A model generated the notes under the pieces. It saw nothing but the letters and a program-made list of their open reading frames with translations, was not told the DNA's origin and made no database searches. This document shows positions 43,330 through 52,178 of a stretch of DNA of 64,000 nucleotides, piece by piece. This DNA is from Lachnospiraceae bacterium M18-1 (GTDB taxonomy: Bacteria; Bacillota; Clostridia; Lachnospirales; Lachnospiraceae): positions 314,845-378,844 of the forward strand of contig KE159605.1 of NCBI GenBank assembly GCA_000403295.2. Reading direction: 5' to 3'. Each line of letters starts with the position of its first letter. Position 1 is the stretch's first letter. Position numbers and translations under genes: made by a program.

Positions 43330-44064
43330 ATGCAGCTGCAGCGTTTACTAAGCATTACCAGAAAGGCCGTTGATGAGTATACAATGATCCAGGAAGGAGA
43401 CCATATTGCGGTCGGGATTTCCGGCGGCAAGGACAGCCTTACCCTGCTTTATGCCCTTCATGGACTAAAGCGGTTTTATCCAAAACATTTTGAACTGAGC
43501 GCCGTGACCGTGAATCTCGGATTCCCAGATTTTGATCTGGAGCCTGTCCGGAAATTATGCGGCAGTATGCAGGTACCATACCGGGTCGTAGATTCAGATA
43601 TCTACCATATCCTGTTTGATGTGCGCAGAGAATCCAATCCCTGCTCCCTGTGCGCGAAAATGCGCAAGGGCGCTCTGAATCAGGCGGTGAAGGAAATGGG
43701 CTGCAATAAGGTTGCTTACGGCCACCATATGGACGATATTATCGAAACCATGCTCCTGTCCCTGATTTTTGAGGGCAGGTTTCATTCCTTTTCCCCGCGG
43801 ACCTATCTGGACCGGATGGACCTGACCGTCATACGTCCCCTGATGTTTCTGAATGAGGCGGATGTGATCGGTTTTCAGCATAAATATGAGCTCCCTGTCC
43901 TGAAGAAGAATTGTCCGGTAGACGGATATACCAAGCGTCAGTATGCAAAGGAACTGGTCCGGCAGCTCAATCAGGAGCATCCGGGCGCAAAAGAGCGCAT
44001 GTTCCATGCCATCCTGAACGGAAATATCCAGGGATGGCCGGAACGGATTTCTCATATAAGATAA
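43330..44064 (+). CDS. TtcA-like tRNA sulfur-transfer PP-loop ATPase
   Basis: The 244-residue protein has the PP-loop SGGKDS (31-36) and a CSLC pair near residue 118. A later Cys in KKNCPVDGY may complete an Fe-S site. The layout matches the TtcA/TtuA group, which activate tRNA bases by adenylation before thiolation. The substrate base cannot be fixed from sequence. A terminator follows directly. Confidence 0.87.
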   Translation: MQLQRLLSITRKAVDEYTMIQEGDHIAVGISGGKDSLTLLYALHGLKRFYPKHFELSAVTVNLGFPDFDLEPVRKLCGSMQVPYRVVDSDIYHILFDVRRESNPCSLCAKMRKGALNQAVKEMGCNKVAYGHHMDDIIETMLLSLIFEGRFHSFSPRTYLDRMDLTVIRPLMFLNEADVIGFQHKYELPVLKKNCPVDGYTKRQYAKELVRQLNQEHPGAKERMFHAILNGNIQGWPERISHIR

Positions 44065-44072
44065 AACAAAAA

Positions 44073-44116
44073 AAGGATCTGGCAGATATCAGGAAGTTCT
44101 GCCGGATCCTTTTTTC
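44073..44116 (+). terminator. Terminator after the PP-loop gene
   Basis: GGATCTGGCAGA (44075-44086) pairs with TCTGCCGGATCC (44098-44109), followed by TTTTTT. The flanking A run makes it usable from the opposite strand too. Confidence 0.92.
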
Positions 44117-44171
44117 TTCAATGTTAATTGCTATACTGCTCTTCTATTGCTTTTATATCTATCCTCTATCA

Positions 44172-44819
44172 TTAAATTCTCTTCTGATCCAAAGAGATAC
44201 TTTCTTTCCTTGCAATATATTCTTCAATAATATGGGCTGTGCCCTCAATTCCGAGCTGTGAACTGTTCAGGCATAATTCATAGCTTACAGCATCCGACCA
44301 GCGTTTATTTGTATAATAGTTATAATAGCTTGCGCGCTTTTTATCTGTTTTAACAATCTTATCTTTCGCTTTATTGTCCGGCAGATCGTAAATCCGTGCG
44401 ATCCGGCGGATCCGTGCATCCATATCTGCATGTATGAAAACACTGACAACATTATTATAGGACTCCAGTGCATAATCAGCACATCTTCCTACCAGGATAC
44501 ATGGCCCCTCATCTGCAATCTTCTTGATCGCATCAAACTGCGCCAGAAATACCTTGTGGTTGATGGGCATATCGGTATATGTATTCCCCGTATAGCCCAT
44601 GGAATAAGTATCCATAACAAGAGAATACAGAAAGCTGTTGGTGGGTTTCTCATCGTGGTTTTCAAAGATTTCTTCACAGATACCGCTCTCTTTTGCAGCT
44701 CTTGCGAGCATCTCTTTATCATAAAGCTTGATCCCAAGATCATCCGCGATCTTGTAGCCAATCTCTCTTCCGGCACTTCCATATTGTCTGCCGATTGTTA
44801 TTATTGTGTTAGTTTTCAT
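44172..44819 (-). CDS. Cytidylate-kinase-like family protein
   Basis: ATG 44819, 9 nt from GGGAGAG, gives 215 residues. ITIGRQYGSAGREIG is the P-loop-like motif of the AAA_26 cytidylate-kinase-like family, which differs from Cmk in length and lid. Further motifs are CILVGRCADYAL and VFIHADMDARIRRI. These proteins are common in Lachnospiraceae, often in several copies, and their nucleotide substrate is not established. It is convergent with the PP-loop gene. Confidence 0.85.
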   Translation of the reverse strand: MKTNTIITIGRQYGSAGREIGYKIADDLGIKLYDKEMLARAAKESGICEEIFENHDEKPTNSFLYSLVMDTYSMGYTGNTYTDMPINHKVFLAQFDAIKKIADEGPCILVGRCADYALESYNNVVSVFIHADMDARIRRIARIYDLPDNKAKDKIVKTDKKRASYYNYYTNKRWSDAVSYELCLNSSQLGIEGTAHIIEEYIARKESISLDQKRI

Positions 44820-44919
44820 AAGCAATCACTCTCCCTTACAGCTAAAATACTGTCTTTTCTTTTTATTATATCGAATATAAATATATTTTACAAGAATTCT
44901 TCTTATATTTTCGTTAAAT

Positions 44920-45945
44920 TTAACAATCTCCTGTTTGCCCGGCAGATCTCATTTTTCTCAGAAGCTCTTCAAAATACTCTGGAAGCGGCGCATCAAATTC
45001 CAGATACTCCCCGGAAACCGGATGGACAAATCCTAATATTTTGGCATGCAGGGTCTGTCCGGTAAGCGGAAATGGGCACTTTGCCGTTCCATATACCGTA
45101 TCCCCGAGAATCGGATGTCCGATCTCGGACAGATGCACCCGGATCTGGTGGGTGCGTCCGGTTTCGAGCTGGCATTCAATGTACGTATATCCCTTCGAAT
45201 TTCCGCCCTTAGAGCCTCCAAAAACACATCTTAGAAAGATTGGCAGGCTGTCGTTATAAAAGCGCTCCAGCACCCTGTAATGGGTCACAGCAGGCTTTCC
45301 GTTTTTACACCTGGTACTCATTTTCTTTCGATCTGTCGGATGGCGCCCGATGGGAGCGTTCACCGTTCCCTTCTCCCCTTCTATGATCCCCAGCACAACG
45401 GCCCGGTACCTGCGTGTAATAGAATGCTCCTTTAACTGCTCCGCAAGAGACTGGTGTGCGCGGTCGCTTTTACAGACCACAAGGGAGCCTGTGGTATCCC
45501 GGTCAATCCGGTGGACGATTCCCGGGCGGGTAACACCGTTGATTCCGGACAATTTCCCCCGGCAATGGTACATGACTGCATTGACCAGCGTACCGCTGTA
45601 GTGCCCGGGCGCCGGATGTACCACCATCCCCTTCGGTTTATTCACGACCAGGAGTTCCTCATCTTCATACAAAATATCGAGCGGAATATCTTCCGGAGAG
45701 ATATCCGGAAGCTCCGGCTCAGGAACGAAAACCTGCACAATATCTCCGGTATTCACTTTATGATTGGGCTTCACCGCTTTTTTATTGACAAGGACTGCCC
45801 CTTCTTTGACCAGCTTCTGCAGATAGGAACGCGAAAAGTCCGGAAGCATGGAAGACAATAACTTGTCAATTCGCTCCGGACCGCCCTCTTCCATGATAAA
45901 TTCAAACTCTGTTGCTTCTTCATTCAATACATTCATTCTCCTCAC
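44920..45945 (-). CDS. RluD-family pseudouridine synthase with loop insertion
   Basis: An S4 domain (about 25-80, RIDKLLSSMLPDFSRSYLQK) precedes the catalytic domain with Asp148 in HRIDRDTTG. The gene adjoins lspA as in other Firmicutes. The start is uncertain among GTG 45945, ATG 45936 and TTG 45927. An extra segment of about 22 residues (about 229-251, NDSLPIFLRCVFGGSKGGNS) interrupts the usual join between RVLERF and YTYIECQLETGRTHQIRVH. It keeps the frame. The enzyme modifies uridines in 23S rRNA. Confidence 0.92.
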   Translation of the reverse strand: MRRMNVLNEEATEFEFIMEEGGPERIDKLLSSMLPDFSRSYLQKLVKEGAVLVNKKAVKPNHKVNTGDIVQVFVPEPELPDISPEDIPLDILYEDEELLVVNKPKGMVVHPAPGHYSGTLVNAVMYHCRGKLSGINGVTRPGIVHRIDRDTTGSLVVCKSDRAHQSLAEQLKEHSITRRYRAVVLGIIEGEKGTVNAPIGRHPTDRKKMSTRCKNGKPAVTHYRVLERFYNDSLPIFLRCVFGGSKGGNSKGYTYIECQLETGRTHQIRVHLSEIGHPILGDTVYGTAKCPFPLTGQTLHAKILGFVHPVSGEYLEFDAPLPEYFEELLRKMRSAGQTGDC

Positions 45946-45994
45946 TGCACCTACTATAGTGTCTATTTCACCAAAATAACTTTATACCAATTCC

Positions 45995-46513
45995 TTACTT
46001 ACTCCTAAAAAATGAAAACCACTCCAGTTCCTCCTCTTTATAAAAGAACAGGATCAGATAGGCAAACAAAATACAGGCGATCACCGCATAGCAGTCCGCC
46101 ACATTAAATATCGGAAAATCAATCAAACTGAAATAGAAAAAATCTACCACATACTGATAGCGTATCCGGTCGATCAGATTGCCCACAGCTCCCGCACAGA
46201 TCAGAACAGCACAGATCCGCATGGGGAGATTCCTGCGCCCGCCTGGAATCTTTCCATAGAAAAAGCCGATCAGAAAAAATATAACAACCGCCGCACATAC
46301 AAAAAAAATCTGCCGGTTCTGGAACAGTCCGAATGCTGCCCCGCGGTTTTCCAGATAACGCAGCTCAAATACCCCTGGAATCAGGACAATCTCCCTCTGC
46401 TGCTTTAAATGTACCACCGCCAGATGCTTTGTGATCTGATCCAGCAGCACTGCCGCAGCACAGCAGAGGACTGCCGTCAGATAATCTCTTACTTTTCCAA
46501 ATTGCCCGTCCAT
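45995..46513 (-). CDS. lspA: Lipoprotein signal peptidase II
   Basis: The 172-residue membrane protein has four transmembrane segments. The aspartyl-protease motifs are GNLIDRI and FNVAD, and NRGAAFG is also present. It cleaves the lipobox of prolipoproteins in the membrane. A ribosome site (GGGAGGG) precedes the ATG. Confidence 0.95.
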   Translation of the reverse strand: MDGQFGKVRDYLTAVLCCAAAVLLDQITKHLAVVHLKQQREIVLIPGVFELRYLENRGAAFGLFQNRQIFFVCAAVVIFFLIGFFYGKIPGGRRNLPMRICAVLICAGAVGNLIDRIRYQYVVDFFYFSLIDFPIFNVADCYAVIACILFAYLILFFYKEEELEWFSFFRSK

Positions 46514-46584
46514 TTTCTATTCCCTCCCTGAACCAGTTACCAATCCGCGCCGGCAGTACACTGACCGTCCGCATATCCGCTTCT

Positions 46585-47418
46585 CTAAATATACTTATGG
46601 ATCAAAACACAGACCCTGTTTTTCTTTGTAACGGAAAGCTGTTCCACGTATTGAAACTTTCCCATTCCTCTTACTGAGATAATATCCCGCTCCTTGATAT
46701 GATACCCGTTGGAGGTCATAAGCCTCCCGTTTACAAATACCTTCCCGGCCTCGATCAGTCCCGTCAGCTTACTTCTGGATGTGGAAAATGCAAGGGAAAG
46801 CAGAGCATCCAGCCGGATAGAGGAAACCGTCCCCCGAATCTCCTGCACGTTCTGAGCATACTGAAAATCATCCCAATCCTCCTCCGACACGGAAACAGAA
46901 GTATGGCGTATCCTGAGCAGTTCCTTTTTTAGAATATCCGTTAGATTCGCATCTATAAAAACCAGGGCCGCGGAACCATCGATCAGGATATCCCCCATTT
47001 TTCCGCGTTCCAGTCCCAGATTCATGATTGCTCCCAGATAATCCCGGTGGGTCAGCGCGTCTGCGTATTTTTCATGCAGAGGTGCGATCCGCAGCACAGC
47101 CATCCTGTCCATGAAATAGCATCTGTACCTGCCTGCACTACCGCCGTCATCTTTTTGGTCCGGACCGCACGGAATCCCGGCGTATCTGCCACGCAAAGAA
47201 AGAGCATCTTCAGGCAGAAAAGCCGCCATCTGACGCTCTGCAGAATCATACCCGCCAAAAAGAACATATCCCGTATATAAGGAATCCTTCGGCAATGCAT
47301 GCAGAATACTTTGTTCATTCAGATTTAGAAAATCCGTATATGTAATAATCCCGCGTTGGAATGACTGATGGGATAACTCGGAAAGCCGTTTTGCCAATAA
47401 CTCTTCATCTTTCATCAT
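46585..47418 (-). CDS. ylmH: YlmH, S4-domain RNA-binding protein
   Basis: ATG 47418 overlaps the sepF stop (TGATG). The 277-residue protein has an N-terminal YlmH domain (about 1-180) and a C-terminal S4 domain (about 185-260, IRLDALLSLAFSTSRSKLTGL). YlmH follows SepF in Gram-positive division clusters and acts in ribosome-associated quality control. Confidence 0.92.
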   Translation of the reverse strand: MMKDEELLAKRLSELSHQSFQRGIITYTDFLNLNEQSILHALPKDSLYTGYVLFGGYDSAERQMAAFLPEDALSLRGRYAGIPCGPDQKDDGGSAGRYRCYFMDRMAVLRIAPLHEKYADALTHRDYLGAIMNLGLERGKMGDILIDGSAALVFIDANLTDILKKELLRIRHTSVSVSEEDWDDFQYAQNVQEIRGTVSSIRLDALLSLAFSTSRSKLTGLIEAGKVFVNGRLMTSNGYHIKERDIISVRGMGKFQYVEQLSVTKKNRVCVLIHKYI

Positions 47419-47972
47419 CAATATCTGCCCCGCACAGTCGGCTGTTCCATAGAACCGCTCAGAAGATCCTGAAGATCCCCTGTGATATCCACATTGGTAG
47501 GAGTCACAAGGAAAATGTAATTCGAAATCTTCTGCAGATTCCCGCTAATCGCAAATGTTGCCCCTGAGATAAAGTCGATGATCCGCTGCGCGATCTCCAA
47601 ATCCATCCCCTCCAGATTCAGGATCACAGTGCGTCCCGAAAGAAGGGTTTCTGTAATCTCACGGGAATCATCTACAGAAATCGGCTTGACTACACAAACT
47701 TCCATCCCCGCATTGTTCCCGCCGCCCCTCCGGGAAGCTGGCTGCCGCATGGGAGTCACGTTGCTGCTGGGCGCAGGTACCCTGCTGCTCTCCTGCTGCA
47801 TATCAAAATCATCATAGCTGTCTTTGCTGTTCGTCTTTTTATTGAAAAAGGAACGCCTGGGCCTATCGTCGTATTCATCCTCGTAAAAATCGTCATCATC
47901 ATAGAAATCATCGTCATAGTCATCTTCATCATTTAATTTCATGATGTCAAGGAACTTGTCAAAAATACTCAT
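47418..47972 (-). CDS. sepF: Cell division protein SepF
   Basis: The 184-residue protein has a short N-terminal amphipathic segment (SIFDKFLDIMKL), a long acidic Asp/Tyr-rich linker, and the SepF core (about 90-175, EVCVVKPISVDDSREI, then VILNLEGMD). SepF tethers FtsZ to the membrane and polymerises into rings. It is followed by ylmH and preceded by yggS, the usual order. Confidence 0.95.
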   Translation of the reverse strand: MSIFDKFLDIMKLNDEDDYDDDFYDDDDFYEDEYDDRPRRSFFNKKTNSKDSYDDFDMQQESSRVPAPSSNVTPMRQPASRRGGGNNAGMEVCVVKPISVDDSREITETLLSGRTVILNLEGMDLEIAQRIIDFISGATFAISGNLQKISNYIFLVTPTNVDITGDLQDLLSGSMEQPTVRGRY

Positions 47973-48030
47973 CTTTACACTCCAATCAATCTTTTTACTG
48001 CCCTTACTTTCAGCCAGAAATCATCTATAC

Positions 48031-48729
48031 TCACGATCGATTCGTATAATCTCTGGCACCAAAGATTCCGGTCCCTACCCGAACCATAGTTGCTCCCTCT
48101 TCAATTGCAACCTCATAATCATTGGTCATCCCCATTGAAAGTATATTTACGTTAACATTATCAATGTTTTTGTGTGCGATGTCAACAGATAATTTATGTA
48201 AATTTTTAAAAATTGGCCTATTTTCTTCGGGATTTTCCACAAAAGGCGCGATTGTCATGAGTCCGCATACATGTATGTGAGGAAAATGCGCAAGCTTTTC
48301 GATGAACGGAATCGCCTCCTCCGCCCTGACGCCGAACTTGCTCTCCTCCTCCGCTATATTGACTTCAACAAGGATATCTACGGTCCGCTCTCTTTTAGCA
48401 GCTTCTTTTTCAATCGTCTGTGCAAGACGCAGTGAATCCACCGAATGGATGAGTTCCGCCTTCTCTATGATATACTTAACTTTGTTCGTCTGCAGATGCC
48501 CGATCATATGCCAGTGGATATCCCGGGGCAGTGCATCATATTTTTCTGTCAGCTCCTGAACCTTATTCTCACCAAACACGCGGACCCCCAGATCATAAGC
48601 CTCCTGCAGGACTTCTATGGGCTTTGTCTTGCTGACCGCGATCAGGGTCACTTCCTCCCGCTTCCGTTCTGCGCGCACGCAGGCAGCCTGTATCCTTTTC
48701 TCTACCTCATACAGCTGATCCCTTATCAT
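48031..48729 (-). CDS. yggS: YggS-type PLP homeostasis protein
   Basis: ATG 48729 after AGGAGCG gives 232 residues. The PLP-binding Lys lies in LIAVSKTKP. Other conserved segments are FGENKVQEL, WHMIGHLQTNK and VRVGTGIFGARDY. It buffers pyridoxal phosphate and is encoded with sepF in Gram-positive bacteria. A frame extending upstream to 48906 is not protein-like. Confidence 0.94.
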   Translation of the reverse strand: MIRDQLYEVEKRIQAACVRAERKREEVTLIAVSKTKPIEVLQEAYDLGVRVFGENKVQELTEKYDALPRDIHWHMIGHLQTNKVKYIIEKAELIHSVDSLRLAQTIEKEAAKRERTVDILVEVNIAEEESKFGVRAEEAIPFIEKLAHFPHIHVCGLMTIAPFVENPEENRPIFKNLHKLSVDIAHKNIDNVNVNILSMGMTNDYEVAIEEGATMVRVGTGIFGARDYTNRS

Positions 48730-48788
48730 AATTGAAACGCTCCTTTTTATTATAACGAATGATTTTCCTGATACCTTGTCAGAACTGC

Positions 48789-50186
48789 TTACTGGAATAC
48801 CACCTCGGATGCCTCCACCATACTGCCATCCAGCACAATATGGTCGTAGTTGGAAAGACTGTAGGAGGCCCCTTCTTCTACAATATAGTAATCCGCATTC
48901 TCGCATAAGACAGAAACACGCCTGAATACCGCATATCCCTGGTTGATATTATATACCCCTTCAAGCTTCTTCTTTTCCTTTAGTAAAAATGTCTCTGAAG
49001 AATCGGGATTTATCAGTAATGTATTTAGTCCAAAATCTTCCGGATCAAGGTAAAAATCCCCTTCCTCCGTCATATAATAGATATCCGCGGACTGAAAGAC
49101 CTCTTCCAGTTCCCCGCTTTCATCATTCTTTCTGCGTATCAGGATTCCCTGGGACGTCCCGCTTTTTCCAGAAGTCAGATACTCTGCCGGGACCACATAA
49201 AAGTCCTTTTCAACAACCGCACTTTTCGGAATCTTCAGACCGCTTTCCTGTTCCGTGATCAATTCGATATTCAAAAAGCGGTCCCCCGCATAGCGAATCA
49301 TAGAATTATCAAACAAAAGCTTCCCATAATAGCGGCCGTCAATCTCCAAAATTGAAAAATCAGCCCAGACAGTCTCGTTGTCCTTATCAATCCTGGTTTT
49401 GATAAATGTAGTCTCAGCCAGTTCTTCTGCCATGGCTTTGTCAAGCTGTATATAGACATACCATTCTTCACTCGTGACCAGCTTGTACACGATATCTCCG
49501 GCCTGCACCTCCGCCTGATCCTCCAGGCGGACGGCGGAATAACTCGTCCTGTCAAAATCCTCCGGTTTTAAAGAGTTTTCGGAAAGAGACTCATATCCGT
49601 CAATGGTACGGACAAGGATACCGTCTGAGGTGCTCTTACCGACATGGATATTTTCACTGTTCTGAGAAATCAGATTGTCCAGCTGCATCATCTTCGACTG
49701 GCTTGACGCATCCCGCAAAATTCCGGTCAGTTCATTTTTTAGTGTATATACAGAGGAAAATTTCTGCGGATTAAAATTTTCATTAAAACTCTGAGTCTTC
49801 AAGGTCAGATTTTTCTGTACTTCATCTCCTGGAATAAACTCTTGCGTTTCTGCAGAAACTTCTGTATCAAGTCTTGCAGGTGAAACCGCGTAAACATTGC
49901 TCCCATTCTTTATCTTGCTGTTCTCGTTGCGAAAAAAACTGATATATCCTCCGGATTCTGCCGAAGCTGTCACTTCCTGCCTCAGAATCAGCCCGTTGTA
50001 GGAATTATCCTTTACAATACTTCCCCTGCGGACTTCATATGTTGAAATACGTTTAGAAGTCGCATATGTAAATACTGTAACGATCAGATACAGCAAGATT
50101 AATGTAAAGATCAGTATGCCGATATTCATTTCCTGCTTAGATTTATATTGGCTGATCTTAGCGAGATCCTTCCTTCGGACTGCCAA
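48789..50186 (-). CDS. HlyD-like membrane-fusion-type envelope protein
   Basis: The 465-residue protein has one N-terminal transmembrane segment (about 22-42) and a long extracytoplasmic region with HlyD/biotinyl-like hairpins (RISTYEVRRGSIVKDNSYNG, LEDQAEVQAGDIVYKLV). It sits immediately upstream of yggS-sepF in the same direction, as in other Lachnospiraceae, which hints at an envelope or division role rather than secretion. No ABC partner lies nearby. The precise function is not known. Confidence 0.75.
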   Translation of the reverse strand: MAVRRKDLAKISQYKSKQEMNIGILIFTLILLYLIVTVFTYATSKRISTYEVRRGSIVKDNSYNGLILRQEVTASAESGGYISFFRNENSKIKNGSNVYAVSPARLDTEVSAETQEFIPGDEVQKNLTLKTQSFNENFNPQKFSSVYTLKNELTGILRDASSQSKMMQLDNLISQNSENIHVGKSTSDGILVRTIDGYESLSENSLKPEDFDRTSYSAVRLEDQAEVQAGDIVYKLVTSEEWYVYIQLDKAMAEELAETTFIKTRIDKDNETVWADFSILEIDGRYYGKLLFDNSMIRYAGDRFLNIELITEQESGLKIPKSAVVEKDFYVVPAEYLTSGKSGTSQGILIRRKNDESGELEEVFQSADIYYMTEEGDFYLDPEDFGLNTLLINPDSSETFLLKEKKKLEGVYNINQGYAVFRRVSVLCENADYYIVEEGASYSLSNYDHIVLDGSMVEASEVVFQ

Positions 50187-50295
50187 CTTCTACTCCTCCG
50201 ATTTTCGATTTTTTATTATCGTTTTTATCTGATTTCTGTTTTTATACCTATCGGACAAAAGTATATCACTTTTATATGTATATTTCCACTTTTAA

Positions 50296-50324
50296 TTGAC
50301 AATAATTAAATCATAGCCTAGAGA
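50296..50324 (+). promoter_or_regulatory. Promoter of the DUF378 gene
   Basis: TTGACA (50296-50301) and TAGAGA (50319-50324) are spaced by 17 bp, and an AGGAGG ribosome site follows at once. Confidence 0.65.
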
Positions 50325-50339
50325 AAAGGAGGAAATATC

Positions 50340-50555
50340 ATGAAGTGGTTCGACAATACTGCTCTGACTCTTGTCATCATTGGTGCGGCAAACTGGCTTC
50401 TGGTCGGTATCTTTCGTTTTGACTTGGTTGCCTTCCTTTTTGGAAATCTAAGCTGGTTTGCCAGAATTATTTATACAATCGTGGGACTGTGCGGACTGTA
50501 TCTGATCAGTCTGTATGGAAGAATGGATACCATGTCTGACAGTACCTCTTCCTGA
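50340..50555 (+). CDS. DUF378-family small membrane protein
   Basis: The 71-residue protein has two hydrophobic segments (about 8-30 and 40-60) and the family hallmark TLVIIGAANWLLVG. Its function is unknown. It is the only plus-strand gene in the region 44.1-64 kb and has its own promoter. Confidence 0.85.
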   Translation: MKWFDNTALTLVIIGAANWLLVGIFRFDLVAFLFGNLSWFARIIYTIVGLCGLYLISLYGRMDTMSDSTSS

Positions 50556-50596
50556 CCCGTCCGCGTGGTGATGGACCGGGGTGTTCAGCCCCGGAA

Positions 50597-51754
50597 TCAC
50601 CGGCTGCATGCTAAGATCTTTGACATGTCACTGTATAGCAGTTCTTTATCATTTGCCCCCATTACAACAGAAATCAAAGGCTGTCCCGAGCTTCCTATAT
50701 TGTATAATATGACACAGGAACCCGCCTGATCTGTAGTTCCCGTCTTTCCTCCGATCACATGGACTCCTTCCGGAGGCTGCGCGAGACCTGCAGAATAATA
50801 ATTCGAGGCCGCCCATTCGTCTGTCCTTACGCTTCCGTCCACACCGGTCAGCGTGGCCTGATAGGATGTCATGGAAATGATATCTATAAACCGCTGGTCC
50901 TGGATACAGGCGTTGAACATCAAATACAGATCATAAGCGGTGGTATAATGCTCATCCTCATGAAGTCCATGCGGGTTCTGAAAATGTGTATGTGTTGCTC
51001 CCAGGCGCAGCGCCTCCTGGTTCATCATATCCACAAAACCTTCCTGGCTTCCTCCAATATACTCCGCGATCACCGCCGCATTGTCATTTCCGGAATGCAG
51101 GATCAGACCGCACAGAAGATCATACAATGTAAGCTGGTCTCCCACCTGGAGGCCGCATAATGACGCCTCCGGATCCACAAATGACACTGCTGTCTCGCTG
51201 ACCGTCACCATATCCTCCAGATTGCCGTGCTTTAATGTAAGATACGCTGTCATCAGCTTCGTCGTGCTTGCAGGGTAAAGCTGGTCATGAATCCGGTCTG
51301 CGTAGAGAACCTGTTTCTGGTTTACATCAAATAAGCCCGCTGCATGAAGCGTCGGGTCTCCTTCCAATCCATTCAGCGCCACGTCTCCCGCAGCTACACA
51401 CAGCTCCGGTGCAAAAAGCTCTCCCTGATACAGATTCTGGTTATAATGCTTAGTCTCATATAAAGCCGCATACATCGTCTTTGCATCCGCAGCTTTCAGA
51501 TAATGCAGAAAACCGGCAGCTCCTAAAACGATCAGAGCGGCCATAAGTACCGCAGATAAAAGCAGCCCTTTTACCGCCTTCTTCCTGCGTCTCTTCCTTT
51601 TCCTTCCAGAAGGCAGTTCTCCGCGTTTCTTCTGTATCCGTGCATCCGGTCCCTGTCCCCTTCGGCTTCTCCCGTCTCTTCTGCCGGGCTCCTGCCGTTT
51701 TTTTCTTCTGTTCTCTTCTGGTCTCTGCCGGAAATCACGTTCATTCCTACTCAT
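50597..51754 (-). CDS. D-alanyl-D-alanine carboxypeptidase (class A-like PBP)
   Basis: ATG 51754, 7 nt after AGGCGG, gives 385 residues. A highly basic Arg/Lys-rich cytoplasmic N-terminus (1-60) precedes one membrane anchor (about 62-82). The serine-protease motifs are S163TTK, S221GN and KTGTT. It trims the D-Ala from peptidoglycan stem peptides outside the membrane. The PBP5-type C-terminal beta domain is missing, so anchoring is N-terminal. It neighbours mgsA and rodA. Confidence 0.9.
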   Translation of the reverse strand: MSRNERDFRQRPEENRRKKRQEPGRRDGRSRRGQGPDARIQKKRGELPSGRKRKRRRKKAVKGLLLSAVLMAALIVLGAAGFLHYLKAADAKTMYAALYETKHYNQNLYQGELFAPELCVAAGDVALNGLEGDPTLHAAGLFDVNQKQVLYADRIHDQLYPASTTKLMTAYLTLKHGNLEDMVTVSETAVSFVDPEASLCGLQVGDQLTLYDLLCGLILHSGNDNAAVIAEYIGGSQEGFVDMMNQEALRLGATHTHFQNPHGLHEDEHYTTAYDLYLMFNACIQDQRFIDIISMTSYQATLTGVDGSVRTDEWAASNYYSAGLAQPPEGVHVIGGKTGTTDQAGSCVILYNIGSSGQPLISVVMGANDKELLYSDMSKILACSR

Positions 51755-51767
51755 GCATATCCGCCTT

Positions 51768-52163
51768 TCATCTGTACAGTTCCCTCCAGTCCAGATCGCC
51801 TCTGTCAAGCGCAAGGATCAATGCCTCCGCCGTAGCGATATTAGTGGCCATCGGTATATTATATTCATCACACAGCCGCACGATATCATTTACATCCGGT
51901 TCATGCGACCTGGGACTCAAAGGGTCCCGGAAAAAAATCATAAGATCCATATCATTTTGTTCAATCTGCGCCCCCAGCATCTGCTTTCCTCCCAGATGAC
52001 CGGCCAGATATTTATGGATGTTAAGATTTGTCACACTTTCCACAAGAATCCCCGTTGTCTCTGTTGCATACAGATTGTGTTTGTTTAAAATCCCTCTGTA
52101 GGCAATACAAAAATTCTGCATTAATTTTTTCTTCGCGTCATGTGCAACCAGTCCAATATTCAT
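51768..52163 (-). CDS. mgsA: Methylglyoxal synthase
   Basis: The 131-residue protein has GLVAHDAKK, the phosphate-binding TGILVES, and the catalytic Asp region MDLMIFFRDPL. It converts dihydroxyacetone phosphate to methylglyoxal, which relieves sugar-phosphate stress. It lies between rodA and the carboxypeptidase, an arrangement conserved in Clostridia. Confidence 0.95.
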   Translation of the reverse strand: MNIGLVAHDAKKKLMQNFCIAYRGILNKHNLYATETTGILVESVTNLNIHKYLAGHLGGKQMLGAQIEQNDMDLMIFFRDPLSPRSHEPDVNDIVRLCDEYNIPMATNIATAEALILALDRGDLDWRELYR

Positions 52164-52178
52164 GATATGCCCTCTCCT

